DNA from: Pythium myriotylum | Taxonomy: Eukaryota > Oomycota > Peronosporomycetes > Pythiales > Pythiaceae | Length of the DNA stretch: 64,000 nt | Assembly: GCA_023091665.1 (NCBI GenBank) | Contig: JALJCQ010000001.1 | Span: 1,054,001 to 1,118,000, forward strand | Direction: 5' to 3' | Shown here: piece after piece, positions 51,832 to 61,838 of the stretch | How the letters are laid out: each line of letters starts with the position of its first letter | Numbering within the stretch: position 1 is the stretch's first letter | Position numbers and translations under genes: made by a program | Notes under the pieces: model-generated | What the model was told of the DNA's origin: nothing | Databases searched by the model: none | The model's input: the letters and a program-made list of their open reading frames with translations, nothing else

Positions 51832-52884
51832 CTAGTTGTCGCTAGGGTTAAGGCCGGCGAAGAACGCTGGACGGCGCACCCACGAACGCGGCAGCACTTC
51901 CTCCTTCGTGGCGAGGCGCAGCGTCTGGTCTTCAGCACGGACGTACAGAGGAAGCTTGTTCTTGGAAGTGTCCTTGATAGCAATCTTCCATCGGCTCTTC
52001 TTGTCCGTTGGCTTGGCGAAGCTCTTGAGCTCCACGACCTTGTTCTTGGCCGCGAGGCGCTGGAGCTCCAGGGCCTCTTCCGGATAAAGCTTGTCGGTAC
52101 GCTTATGCTTACCCAATCGTCGCGTGAGCGGCGGGAGGCCCTCGAACTCGTCGCTCAGGAAGAAGAAATCAGGGTTACGGTATCGCTCGTCGTCGATGCC
52201 GAGCACGATCGCCTCTTCTTCAGCCGTGAGTTCCTCATCGTCAACTTCATCGACAGCGCGCTTATCTTGACGCTCACGCTTCTGGAGACGCTTGATTTCC
52301 TTCTCGTCACCACGCGCCTGCGCACTCGCAAGCTTCTCGCTCTCTTCCTTCGCCTTCTCAGCAGCGAGGGCCTTGGCATCCTCGATCTTGGCGAAAAGCT
52401 CCTCGGGCGTGAGGCCGGCGCTCTCGGCCTCGAAGAAGATCGTGGCTTCAATGCGCTGCTTGGACACGCCGTACTTGCGCGCGAGTCGAAGCGGCGTCCA
52501 CTTGAGCGGGTCGCTCATGTAGAGCTCCATGATCTCGGTGTCGAGCTCCTCGGTCTCGGCGACGCAGAACCTGTACATCTCGACCTCCTCGAGCTCGAGG
52601 TCGCCGTCCTTCTCTCCGGCTTCCTCTCCCTCTTCGCCCTCTTCGGCGGCCTCGAGTCCTTCCTCGTCCTCTCCGTCTTCGCCGTCCTCGCCATCCTCGC
52701 CGCGGCGGCGCGACTTCTTCTCGCCGTCGTCATCCGCGAGGCTCAGGAAGCGCGAGGATGAGCAGAAGCGCGCGAACTTCGGCTGCGAGCTGCGCGTCTG
52801 GGCCACCAGCAGCAGTGCGCGGCGCGACGACGCGCGCGAGGCCGCCGCCTTGACGCAGCGCGAGACAGCGACGCGCAGCACCAT
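51832..52884 (-). CDS. Probable mitochondrial ribosomal/regulator protein (Bot1/mS35-neugrin-like helix-turn-helix)
   Basis: 350 aa, single exon from the ATG at 52884. The N-terminus (MVLRVAVSRCVKAAASRASS) is Arg/Ala/Ser-rich without acids, a strong mitochondrial presequence. It is followed by an Arg/Asp/Glu-rich disordered segment (about 55-95). The core motif (about residues 115-152: ELYMSDPLKWTPLRLARKYG, VSKQRIEATIFF) is the helix-turn-helix seen in mitochondrial regulator/ribosomal proteins such as Bot1p and in neugrin/RRG9. Long charged helices then lead to a C-terminal domain (KSRWKIAIKDTSKNKLPLYV). The family-level call rests on this motif and the presequence only. It is divergent from the glycosyltransferase gene at 53017, 132 bp apart. 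Confidence 0.6.
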   Translation of the reverse strand: MVLRVAVSRCVKAAASRASSRRALLLVAQTRSSQPKFARFCSSSRFLSLADDDGEKKSRRRGEDGEDGEDGEDEEGLEAAEEGEEGEEAGEKDGDLELEEVEMYRFCVAETEELDTEIMELYMSDPLKWTPLRLARKYGVSKQRIEATIFFEAESAGLTPEELFAKIEDAKALAAEKAKEESEKLASAQARGDEKEIKRLQKRERQDKRAVDEVDDEELTAEEEAIVLGIDDERYRNPDFFFLSDEFEGLPPLTRRLGKHKRTDKLYPEEALELQRLAAKNKVVELKSFAKPTDKKSRWKIAIKDTSKNKLPLYVRAEDQTLRLATKEEVLPRSWVRRPAFFAGLNPSDN

Positions 52885-52966
52885 GACTCGAGCTCACCAA
52901 TTCTGGTTGATCCCCACTGGCCACACAGTCGACACCACCAGTGGAACGCGCGCGAGCTCGGTGGAC

Positions 52967-52998
52967 TACCGGTATACATACCGGTATATATCGGTAGT
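52967..52998. promoter_or_regulatory. Palindromic ACCGGTAT repeats in a bidirectional promoter
   Basis: ACCGGTAT occurs at 52968-52975 and 52980-52987, 12 bp apart, followed by a variant ATCGGTAG. TACCGGTA (52967-52974) and ATACCGGTAT (52978-52987) are perfect palindromes. They lie in the 132-bp gap between two divergent ATGs, so they may bind a dimeric regulator of both genes. Confidence 0.5.
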
Positions 52999-53016
52999 TA
53001 ACTTAGTGGAAACCCA

Positions 53017-55017
53017 ATGAAGCACCCTCTCGCACCGACACATCTACCTGGACGTCACGCCGCGGTTCAGACCTCTTGGGCGGCTACCCTAATGCGCTCC
53101 TTCCTGCGCGCGCACGCGGCGCTCGCGACGTTCGTCGTGGTCTCGTCCATCGTCGCGGCCATCGTCTACGAGCTCACGAGCGGCGGCAAGCCGCGCGCCT
53201 TCCTCAAGGACGACCCGCGGCTCAACACGATCGACCTCCGCGGCGACCACCCGACCGAGCTCTGGACCGACGACGACTTCGAGTGCCTCGGCTGGCGCGC
53301 CACGTACGGCTGCGACCCGCACGGCCAGCGCGACTACACGCGGGATCGCGCCTGCGACGAGCCGCTCACGAGAACCAGCGGCTACTGCGAAGTGCGCAAC
53401 CGCACGTCGGGTCGCACCATGCGCGTCATGCTCGCCACGCACGCGAGCTGGCAGTGGTGGCTCGTGCCCAAGCTCACGTGCAACGACGCGCGCGCATTCA
53501 CGGATTTCAGCGTGCGCGCAGCCAGGTACACGCACGCCGAGCCCCTCGGGTCCCCGCCGAAAGCTCTCGAAGCCACGAAGAGCCCGTCTCCTTCGTATGC
53601 GCGCGGCGTCGTCATGATCGGATACCCCAAGGTTATCGCTGGCGTGTACGCGATTGTGCGAATGCTGCGCTACCATGGGTGCGCACTACCCGTCGAAGTG
53701 TGGATCGACCCCCTCGAGATGCGTGAGACCCACTCCATCCTACAGGAGCTGACGAAGAACCACAATGTGATCGTGCGTACGATCCGCGACCCGCTTGCGA
53801 CCAAGTTCCACACCAAGCCGTATGCATTGTACCACAGTTACTTTGACCAAGTGCTGCTACTTGACTCGGATAACATTCCAGCAAAGGACCCGACGTATTT
53901 ATTCGATTCACCCGAGTTTGTCAAGTACGGCGCGCTTTTCTGGCCCGACTTCTGGCGACCCACACCGACTACCCCTTTCAACGTGCACGAGCAAAGCGCA
54001 TTATGGCAACTTCTCGACATGCCATTTACGGATATGTTTGAACAAGAGAGTGGTCAAGTTCTTGTCGACCGAACACGCACGAAGGAGGCCCTGAACAAAC
54101 TCATGTTTTACTCATCCCAGATGCCCCGCCTACTTAACGAGTGGCACCTCGTGTATGGCGACAAAGATCTTTTTCGACTCGCATGGCTCAACACGACGAC
54201 TCCATTTTACTTGGTTCCGCACTTGGTCGCGCTGGGAGGAGTGTACGACGCAAACGAGAACTTCTTTTGCGGAATATCGATGGTTCAGCGAGACCCCAGT
54301 GGCGAGATTATCTTCATTCATCGCAACCAGGCCAAGCTGGATGGTCGTCGCAGTCAAAAGCCTGCCATTACGCATCTCCAGAAGTTCACCGGTGGGAACG
54401 GGGATTCTACATCGCTCGCAAAAGATCTCGACAAGTACCGTGTCGCGTGCAACATCGGAAGACTCGGTCAGCACAATTGCTTCTTCCTCAAACCAAAGAC
54501 TCTGGACGGTAGCGACACGCCGTTCCTCATCCAGAATCTCGCGAGCACCAAGTACCCCACCAGCGAGAAGCAGGCAATTCATTACTCAATTGAAGGGCGC
54601 CATTTCCTGAGCAAAGAGGAAGAAGCCGAGCTCGCGGAACTTGAGGCCAAACAAGACGCTAAACTTCAGGCCGAGCTCGACGAAGTGATCGGCAAGAGGA
54701 AAAGAAGTGCTCGCAACGACCAGATTTGGCGGATCGTGATCATCGTCGCGATCGTATCTGTGCTACTACTCTTTGTGAGACCCCTCTCCTGGTTCAAGAG
54801 GCGCCGGAATGCGGCGCCGCGATTAAGTCTACCAAGCAAGTCGTCTTCAAGCGTTGGCTCAAGCATCTCGGTGACTATCGCAGCAGCAGCAACTAAGGTT
54901 CGGAGTCTGAGCAGCTCAGCTCTGCCTGGTGCCTCGGCGGCCCCTGGACCGGCAGAAGCCTCATGGCGAAGAAAAAAGTCGTTCGCGTTTCCTGGAGAAG
55001 ATCAACACATCCTGTGA
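53017..55017 (+). CDS. GT71-like glycosyltransferase (putative mannosyltransferase), paralogue 2
   Basis: 666 aa, single exon. The ATG at 53017 gives a 25-residue cytosolic tail before the signal anchor; an ATG at 53092 (MRSFLRAHAALATFVVVSSI) would start directly at the anchor and is a real alternative. The stem has LWTDDDFECLGW and four or more Cys. The catalytic domain has GVVMIGYPKVIAGVYAIVRM, LPVEVWIDPLEM, FHTKPYALYHSYFDQVLLLD, a DxD motif at Asp283-Ser-Asp285 and YGDKDLFRLAW. It is closely related to the gene at 44956 but has a longer Lys/Glu-rich helix before a second TM segment (about 570-590: IVIIVAIVSVLLLFV) and a Ser-rich tail. Probably Golgi or ER glycan assembly; donor and acceptor unknown. 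Confidence 0.8.
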   Translation: MKHPLAPTHLPGRHAAVQTSWAATLMRSFLRAHAALATFVVVSSIVAAIVYELTSGGKPRAFLKDDPRLNTIDLRGDHPTELWTDDDFECLGWRATYGCDPHGQRDYTRDRACDEPLTRTSGYCEVRNRTSGRTMRVMLATHASWQWWLVPKLTCNDARAFTDFSVRAARYTHAEPLGSPPKALEATKSPSPSYARGVVMIGYPKVIAGVYAIVRMLRYHGCALPVEVWIDPLEMRETHSILQELTKNHNVIVRTIRDPLATKFHTKPYALYHSYFDQVLLLDSDNIPAKDPTYLFDSPEFVKYGALFWPDFWRPTPTTPFNVHEQSALWQLLDMPFTDMFEQESGQVLVDRTRTKEALNKLMFYSSQMPRLLNEWHLVYGDKDLFRLAWLNTTTPFYLVPHLVALGGVYDANENFFCGISMVQRDPSGEIIFIHRNQAKLDGRRSQKPAITHLQKFTGGNGDSTSLAKDLDKYRVACNIGRLGQHNCFFLKPKTLDGSDTPFLIQNLASTKYPTSEKQAIHYSIEGRHFLSKEEEAELAELEAKQDAKLQAELDEVIGKRKRSARNDQIWRIVIIVAIVSVLLLFVRPLSWFKRRRNAAPRLSLPSKSSSSVGSSISVTIAAAATKVRSLSSSALPGASAAPGPAEASWRRKKSFAFPGEDQHIL

Positions 55018-55388
55018 GGCACGTATGTTCCGTTGGGGTTGTGGCTCGTGTACCAGCTTGCTGGTTTTGTTGGAAATGGTCTTGAAGTTGAGTCTGATAG
55101 AACGTGAAATAGGGTAACAAATTCTTGAAAATCTGGGGTATAGTCCTTCATAGTACAATTTATATGCCTGGACTTCTACCTGATGCTTTCTCTTTTCTAG
55201 TCCTAATCCTATCAATCCTGAAATTCTCGAGGGTCTCGCCTGCCACTCAAGTGCCCTAGTTCCCACCCTCCCCAGTGTGGGCCCAGTGACCTTGTTTCTG
55301 GACTTTTCTAAAATTTGGCAGGGACCGTTTTGTGTTGCTCTTCCGCTTCCTCACTTCCCGTTCTTCGCCCTTCCGCTCAAGCCAAGAC
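55018..55388. other. Intergenic spacer between convergent genes
   Basis: The 3' ends of the glycosyltransferase and ornithine decarboxylase genes face each other. No other feature is seen. Confidence 0.5.
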
Positions 55389-56816
55389 TTAGTGGACGAA
55401 CTGCTGCTCCGGCTGCTGCTGCTCGTTGCTGTCGAAGTAGATCTTCTTGGGCATCGCGAACCCGTTGAAGTCGGACCCCGCAGCGCACGTGTAAGCACCC
55501 ATGCTCGGGAAGCAGATCCACTGACCGATTTCCATCACTGGCATCTTGACTTCCTTCATGATGCAGTCCATGCCGTCGCAAGTCGGGCCCCAGACACTCG
55601 CCTCGTGCATGTCAGCGTCCGTGACCGCGTCTGAGACAACCACTGGCTGGATGACGCCGTGGTCGTACACAAGACTGTTGAAGGAGCCGTAGATGCCGTC
55701 GTTGACGAAGTACATGTAGTCTGGCGAGCCGTCTGACTTGCCCGCCTCACCAGACTGTGGTCCGATATCGAAGCGCGGGGCGACCTTGCGGCCGATGACG
55801 TTGACGGCAAGCGTGTGCGTGGACGCCGCGAAGAAACGGCCAGGCTCCGAGATGATGCGAACACCACTCGACTGCGGGAAGTGGTGCGCAAGCGAGATCT
55901 GGAGCTCCTTTGCACACTCATCGAAGCTGATCGGTCCGGTTTCGGTGCCCGGGAACCCACCACCAATATCGAGAAGCGAGAAGTGGAAGCCCATGGCCTC
56001 GGCAATGTCGAAGACGCGGCGCGCGCGCTGGACGGCGTCCGAGTAGGCCGAGACCGAGAAGCATCCGCTGCCGACGTGGAAGCTCACGCCGACGACGTCC
56101 AAGTTGAGGTTCTTGGCGTGGTCCAAGAGCGCCGGGACGTCGTGGACCATGGCGCCGAACTTGGTGCCGAGGCGGCAGATGGCCTTGGTGTCGTCGACGT
56201 AGATGCGGAGCACGAGCTTGGCGTTGGGGTTGATGCTGTGGATCTTGGTGAGCTCGTCGGTGCTGTCGAAGGTCATGGTGTCGACGTGGTTCGCGGCGGC
56301 GTAGGCGATGTGCGAGGGCTGCTTGCACGGGTTGGCGTAAATAATGTCGTGAGGGTCGACTCCGTGGCTGAGAACGGCGTCGATCTCGGCCATGGAGGCG
56401 CAGTCGAAGCCCGCGCCCAGGCGCGCGAGGCTCGCGAGCAGTTGCGCGTCCGGGTTACACTTGACGGCGTAGTAGGGACGCACGTGGGGGAGGTACTCGT
56501 TCCATAACTTAAAGCGGTCCTCGACAGCGCTGGTGTCGACGACGTAGAACGCGTTCTGCTCGCCCGTGGTGGCGATGTGGTGCTGCAGCTGCGCGAGGAT
56601 CGCGGGGCTGAGCTGCAGTCGCGCGAGCGACGGCGGGTTGGTCTCGAGCGCCGGGCTCACGGCGAAGTCGCTCGTGAGCACGGCGCAGTGGCCGCCGACT
56701 TGGGCGACCGAGGAGGCGAAGCATCGCTCGTGGCCGAATGTGCTGGCGAGCGCGAGGCGCTGGGTGGGCGTGCGGCCGAGCAGGCCTCTCGCGCCGCGGC
56801 GGAAGATGAGGCTCAT
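55389..56816 (-). CDS. Ornithine decarboxylase (PLP-dependent, first step of polyamine synthesis)
   Basis: 475 aa, single exon from the ATG at 56816. The enzyme converts ornithine to putrescine. Landmarks of the eukaryotic ODC family are PYYAVKCNPD with the PLP-binding Lys119, FDCASMAEID, VGVSFHVGSGC (about 242-252), the glycine loop DIGGGFPG (283-290), ISEPGRFF (322-329) and the catalytic loop WGPTCDGMDC with Cys413. The C-terminal Gln-rich end replaces the mammalian degradation tail. The N-terminus is about 60 residues longer than needed and begins MSLIFRRGARGLLGRTPTQR, resembling a mitochondrial targeting sequence, which is unusual because ODC is normally cytosolic. Confidence 0.93.
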   Translation of the reverse strand: MSLIFRRGARGLLGRTPTQRLALASTFGHERCFASSVAQVGGHCAVLTSDFAVSPALETNPPSLARLQLSPAILAQLQHHIATTGEQNAFYVVDTSAVEDRFKLWNEYLPHVRPYYAVKCNPDAQLLASLARLGAGFDCASMAEIDAVLSHGVDPHDIIYANPCKQPSHIAYAAANHVDTMTFDSTDELTKIHSINPNAKLVLRIYVDDTKAICRLGTKFGAMVHDVPALLDHAKNLNLDVVGVSFHVGSGCFSVSAYSDAVQRARRVFDIAEAMGFHFSLLDIGGGFPGTETGPISFDECAKELQISLAHHFPQSSGVRIISEPGRFFAASTHTLAVNVIGRKVAPRFDIGPQSGEAGKSDGSPDYMYFVNDGIYGSFNSLVYDHGVIQPVVVSDAVTDADMHEASVWGPTCDGMDCIMKEVKMPVMEIGQWICFPSMGAYTCAAGSDFNGFAMPKKIYFDSNEQQQPEQQFVH

Positions 56817-58617
56817 GGCGACTGGGAGCGAGCTGCGGCCGACGGGTCCGGTCGACGAATGCCTCGCGCACGTCGAGCGATCGAGTCAGAGGGGCGTTCC
56901 GTTTCAAGGCGTCGAGCGGCGCCTCGGGCGGTCGGCGGTTCCGCGGGCTCTGGGTGGGGTTTCCTTTCCGATTATGGGACCGCGCGGCGGAGCTCCCGAG
57001 CGGCGCCGAGCGAGCGGGGGCGTCGGCGGAGGAGTGGACGAGCAAGGGGACCACGGCGTCGCGCGCCCGGCGTATCCACAGAGGGTACAGACATGTGTGA
57101 CGCTTTTCACAAAGTCAGCCCGAGTTCAGAAAGCCGGGAGGAAGGGAGGGGCGACGTGGGCGACGTCGCCGCCGCCGGCCCATGACTGGTCGCGAGCGCA
57201 AGTGGAAGCTGGTGCGTGGACAAGGGCTAGGGGATCGCGTCCGCCGCCGCCGACTCAGGGCAACGAGAGAGCGGACGTTGGAAGCGCGCAGTCGTTTCGT
57301 CCCCCGGCGGCCGTTGGGAAACCAATCGCCGAGCGGAGAACGCGCGACGCCAACGTTGGGAAACCAACGCCGCGTTTAGACCCGCCGGCGCGTCCGGTCT
57401 AAACCCCCGACGCCGACATGGCCCTCTTCTCCCACTTGGGACATGCCATCGTGGGGGGGGGGGGGGGGAGAAGGAGGACGAGGCGGCGGCATGAGGAGGG
57501 GCACATGGACTCGCTTGGGAGGGTGGCGGTGGGTGGAGCAGCGTCCGCTCGGCCGTTCGAAGAACGGAAGCAGCGCCCCCCACCCCACTTCGTTTGCTCT
57601 TCCCTGCCTTTGTGTATTGCACATCGGCGTGCGAATCTTGGAAAATAATTGAGATCGGACCTGAATTTCGCGCACTTTAGATTTCCACGCCGCCGGCCAC
57701 GGAGATGGCCGCGCTGAGCTTCTCAAACAGTATAAGAGAGACAGAGCCACCTCCCATTGACGCGCACGCCCACCGAGCCAGTCGCGGCGGTCCGTTGCTT
57801 TCAATAGCGGTGTCTCGCTCGCTTGTATCGGCAACTCCAACTGCATGTCTATGTGGCGGCCGTTTTGCCGCTTGCTGGCGCGCGAGATTGGTCGTCAGCG
57901 CACCCACGGACACGGCGTGGATCTCATCGAGGCTCTCCCTGTCCCTCGATCCTGGATGGGCGGCCGGCTCGCCATCAGGCCCATGAGGGGCATTCCGGCT
58001 GGAGTGATTGTGGCTCCGCGACCTAGATTGACAGCGAAACAGCCGAAGCTGAATATCTCCGAGTCAGCTTCAAGATGAGATTTCCAGGTCCAGACTCAGA
58101 TCGCGGGGGGGTTCTTTTCCTGATGGGAAAATCCGTTTCTGGGGCAGAAAACCGATTCGAGAGGGTGGCTGCTGCAGCCCCGTGATGGGTGGCGCCGTGT
58201 CGTGGCGTCGAGAGCCTCCGCCGCCTCCTCCACGCTCCGCTCCCCTCCCCTCCGCTCCGCTCCGCCACGCCACCGAAGCCCAACGACGGCGGAGCATGAC
58301 CATGGGTGGCTGGCTGGCTGGGTGCCACCGCCGGCTGGTCGGGGCTCGCCGTCGCATACTACTGTACGCACCAGCGGCGTCCGTTTTGACATGGCTACGC
58401 GCCCCGACGTCGCAGAGGCGCCTCGCGCTGTATCGCGTTCTCGCTGACGCACGCACGGTCTCACACAGCCATGTCTGTGTTTGGCCATGGGTGTCACGGG
58501 GACTCCGCGTCTCTGTCCCGCACCGTCGCAGCTTCAATGACTCGCACCCATCGTCTGCTTGGAGAATTCTCCAGGGCGGGAAACCCCATAGTGTACGGGA
58601 CGGCTCATTGGTTTCAT
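56817..58617. other. Gene-empty GC-rich spacer with low-complexity sequence
   Basis: Open frames here overlap in all directions and have random-looking Arg/Pro/Gly composition. The region holds a 16-G homopolymer, a pyrimidine-rich stretch near 58210-58280, and two copies of CGTTGGGAAACCAA (near 57312 and 57354). Confidence 0.5.
57453..57468 (+). repeat. Homopolymer of 16 G
   Basis: Sixteen consecutive G residues, flanked by purine-rich sequence. Its length in the assembly is likely to be unreliable. Confidence 0.9.
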
Positions 58618-60705
58618 TTACGAGGTCACGTACTCGCCCGCGTCCATGCTGTCGTCCTGCTCGTCGCCTTCTGTGTGCTCCATCGTCGAGTTGAGCTCGT
58701 CGGGGTCCTCGCCGCGCATGATCTTCTCCAGGCGCTCGAGGCCCCGTGTGGCATCCACTGACGATGGGTTCACCTCCAGGGCGCGAGTGTAGAACCGGAC
58801 GGCCTCCTGGAACTGTCTGCTGAGCGTGTACACGTCGCCAAGCTTTGTGAATACCTCTTCACGGGGGAACTGCTCCGAGAGCGCCTCCAATCTGCACATG
58901 ACACAAAAATCCTATCAGCTCTGTGTCAATTCGGTGTGAACAAAGCCGACGAACCTGTCAATTGCCTGATCCATGTCTCCTTCCCGAACGAGCAGATCCA
59001 CGAGTCCAAACACAGCGTTCAGCTTGCGAGGGTCAATCGAGAGCGAACGCTGGAACGCCTTCTTCGCTTGATCGTACGTCTCTGGTCGAAGTGCGAGCAC
59101 GCTTCCTAAGAGAGTATAGCTCTGTGCCTTCTGCGGGTAAAGCTTGACCACGTCCTTAGCAGAGGTGAGCGCCTCCTTGTATTTACTCGGGCCTTTCAGC
59201 GAGAGCTCGCAGTAGCTCATGATGATCCCGCTGTAGGCTTCAAGCGTTTTACGGAGCTTGCACGATTGCATAAACGCTGGCAACGCCTGGTCGGGCCGAA
59301 GTTGCTGCAGTAGTAGGGTGCCTCGGAACAAATGGGCCGGTGCGTACCTCCGATCGATCGCGATCGCACGCTCACAGAACTGAAGTGCGCTCTCATACTC
59401 TCCTTTCATTTCACAAAAAAATGACGCAGCAAGCCAGCTCTCAGGATGGTCCTCACTAGTCTCGAATAAGCACTGCACGAGATTGTTCAGCTGGATGCGA
59501 GCGCCGTTCTTGCGAAGGCAGTCCGCGTGAACATCCATCATTGTAAGGTTTTGGTCATCGATTTGTCGTGCGCGATGAAAATTGAGATGCGCTTGATGGT
59601 AGAACTCCTGGTCCATCTCGAGCTTGCCTTTGTACAGTAAACAGTGCAGATTATTGGGGAACAGTTTCTCCAGCGCATCAAAAGCCTCCATGGCTGGTCG
59701 ATAGCGACCTCGATTTGTGTGGATGTGGGCGCTCACTAGCGTTTGCAGCCACTCTGCATCACCACTCGCGACAGGTGTGGCGGTGCTGAGCCGGGTCGTC
59801 GGTAGTTTCGAGTAGAAGTTTTCGATCTCCCTTTGCCAAAATGCTGGATTTGCAACGCTGTTCTGACCGTCGCTTGGACCGCCACCGAACGCACCAGGAG
59901 CGACACTTGAGCACTCACGAGAGGCGATTATGTCTGCAAGCGCGAGCGTCGCCTCAAGAGCGTATGGGTTCTGCTTGAGAGCTGCTCGATAAGACTCCTC
60001 TGCCTTGTTCTTCAATCCCTCCCCTAAGTACAGCTTGCCGAGCATGAGGTTTACAGTGAGAGTGCGGAGAGGAACGGGCACCGAATTCAGCTACAGAGTT
60101 GTGAGATATTTCAGTTAGTGCCATGGTGTAGCACTAGATGGGGATACAGTACTCACCACTTCGATCGCCTGGTGGGAGCCTTCCAAGGCGATCCAGCACT
60201 GAGCGATCTTAAGCTTATGGATGACAGCTTCGGGGCTCGCCGATGCATTTGTCGAGCCAATCTGCAGTTTCCAGCTGCGCTTGTAGTATTGCTGCAGAAC
60301 AGATCAAACTGTGTCAGCTTTGGACTCTCAACGCTCTTGAGCTTGGACACATACAATTGCGCGTTTGAACTCGCGTTTCTGAACCAGTAAATCTCCGAAC
60401 AGGCGGAAGCTCTTGCCATGGAAAGCTCGAGAGAGCGGCGGCCCACCACTCGTGGGTGCAGCGCCTGACGCAGCGGCATTTGCCAGAGCGACGAGGAGCT
60501 CACCTAGCAGCTGAGCCGAGTCGCTGAGACAGTCGCGCACAAAGAGCTCCAACTGGTCCTGCATGACTTCGGCGTCATACGCGAGGCCGGCGTCGAGCTT
60601 TCCTGGTGGCGCCTCCTTCTGTGGGGCCATGGGCGCTCGCTCGCTCTGCGGCTGGCTCGGCGGGGCGCGTTGCGGAGTGTGGGAGAACTGCGAGTTGGAC
60701 GTCAT
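58618..60705 (-). CDS. Anaphase-promoting complex subunit 7 (APC7), TPR protein
   Basis: Exons 60705-60355, 60291-60157, 60090-58955, 58891-58618; 631 aa, all junctions in frame. The ATG at 60705 is chosen; the open frame upstream starts at a GTG. After a Pro/Gln-rich N-terminus come about ten tetratricopeptide-like repeats, for example MLGKLYLGEGLKNKAEESYR, GKLEMDQEFYHQAHLNFHRA, ALQFCERAIAIDRRYAPAHL and LGDVYTLSRQFQEAVRFYTR. The repeat spacing and the acidic C-terminus (MRGEDPDELNSTMEHTEGDE) match APC7 of animals and plants. APC7 is a TPR-lobe scaffold of the APC/C ubiquitin ligase that drives exit from mitosis. It lies head-to-tail downstream of the FKBP gene, 226 bp apart. Confidence 0.85.
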
Positions 60706-60931
60706 GATTCGCGCCACAATTGCAGCTCCCCCAAAAGGGCACAATGGCACGGCTAGGTTCGAAGCGAACTTAACCAGAGGCAACACGACAAAATGGATCA
60801 CTTAGAACTCTCTTCACTTGTCTAGATGCTGCGGTATATGCACATACAGTTGGCCACGTCGACTCAGTCAATAGTGCCGCGTCGGGCTGACCGGCTCAAG
60901 AGGTCGTGGTGGGATACGAAGGCTTCATAGC

Positions 60932-61598
60932 TCAGAGATCCTTGCTCGGGCGCGTGATCTTGAGCAGCTCAACGTCGAAGACGAGCGTAGCGCCACCAGG
61001 AATCGTCGGCGGAGCACCGTGGTCGCCGTATCCGAGACCCGAAGGGATGGTCAAACGACGCTTCTCACTGCGAAATCCGACAGTATGATGAGCTCAAGCC
61101 GTCATAGTACGTCCATACGAATCTCACTTACCCAACGCACATGCCGACGAGACTGTACACGCGGAAAACCGACAGAGACACACAGAAACAAACAGAAACC
61201 ATCAGCTCAGCTCAGGGGACAGAAATCTCCGCGCTCCATCCACGCACCCTTGGTCCCATCCCTGCGATCGGCCACACCAAATCCATCAGCACTTGGTCCA
61301 CGAGGCGTCCAAACAAGATCCGTGTACATACCTTGATGACCTGACCGGCACCGAGCGTGAACTCGAACGGCTGGTTGCGGTCGAGACTCGAGTCGAACTT
61401 GGAGCCGTCCTTGCGCAGCGTGCCCGTGTAGTGCATCGAGAGCTTGTCGCCGGACTCGCTCTTCTCGTCACAAGTCTCCGGGCGGAACTTGACGCCAACG
61501 CGCAGCGCCGCGTCGGCCGGGAGGTCGTCCTTGGCGAGCGCCGGCGTGGCGGCGACAGCGACGGCGACGGCGAGCGCGGACCAGAGCGAGAACTTCAT
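60932..61598 (-). CDS. FKBP-type peptidyl-prolyl isomerase, secretory/ER (FKBP2-like), with two micro-exons
   Basis: Exons 61598-61332, 61261-61248 (14 nt), 61152-61132 (21 nt), 61067-60932; 145 aa. Without the two micro-exons the GWDQGLVGMCVG active-site strand would be missing; with them the protein reads ...[28 protein letters not shown]... in perfect frame and phase. The signal peptide is [20 protein letters not shown]. The FKBP core keeps the drug/proline-pocket residues ([51 protein letters not shown]). The C-terminus ends SKDL, close to an ER-retention KDEL-type signal. Likely an ER folding isomerase, as FKBP2/FKBP13 in animals and fungi. It is divergent from the Ric-8-like gene. Confidence 0.9.
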
Positions 61599-61724
61599 CT
61601 TGTCAATTCCGGAAATGGGAGAGCTCTTGTCTGGAAGACACGTTGCCCTCTGGAGGATGTGGTCGCATTGGATTGGCTGAAATTCAGTTAGTCAACATGC
61701 ACTGATTTTACATGATTGAAGTGG

Positions 61725-61785
61725 AGCGGATCCGCTGGTGGATCCACCAAATGGCGGATGCATCCCTAACCACAGTGGATCCGCC
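61725..61785. promoter_or_regulatory. Cluster of GGATCC-centred palindromes in a bidirectional promoter
   Basis: Two perfect 12-bp palindromes lie back to back: AGCGGATCCGCT (61725-61736) and GGTGGATCCACC (61737-61748). They are followed by related half-sites GGCGGATGCATCC (about 61753) and GTGGATCCGCC (61775-61785). They sit between the divergent FKBP and Ric-8-like genes. Confidence 0.5.
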
Positions 61786-61838
61786 CCGGGTGGCTCTTCA
61801 ACGTGCACGCTTGCACTCCATGAAGAGCAAGCTACGTG

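Noticed and set aside
51808..52761. 317-codon forward frame opposite the mitochondrial protein
   Set aside because: Leu-rich antisense shadow of a Lys/Glu-rich coding sequence; the reverse frame has a presequence and helix-turn-helix motif.
55815..57402. Forward frames opposite and beyond ornithine decarboxylase
   Set aside because: The first is an exact antisense shadow of ODC; the rest is GC-rich spacer sequence with random composition.
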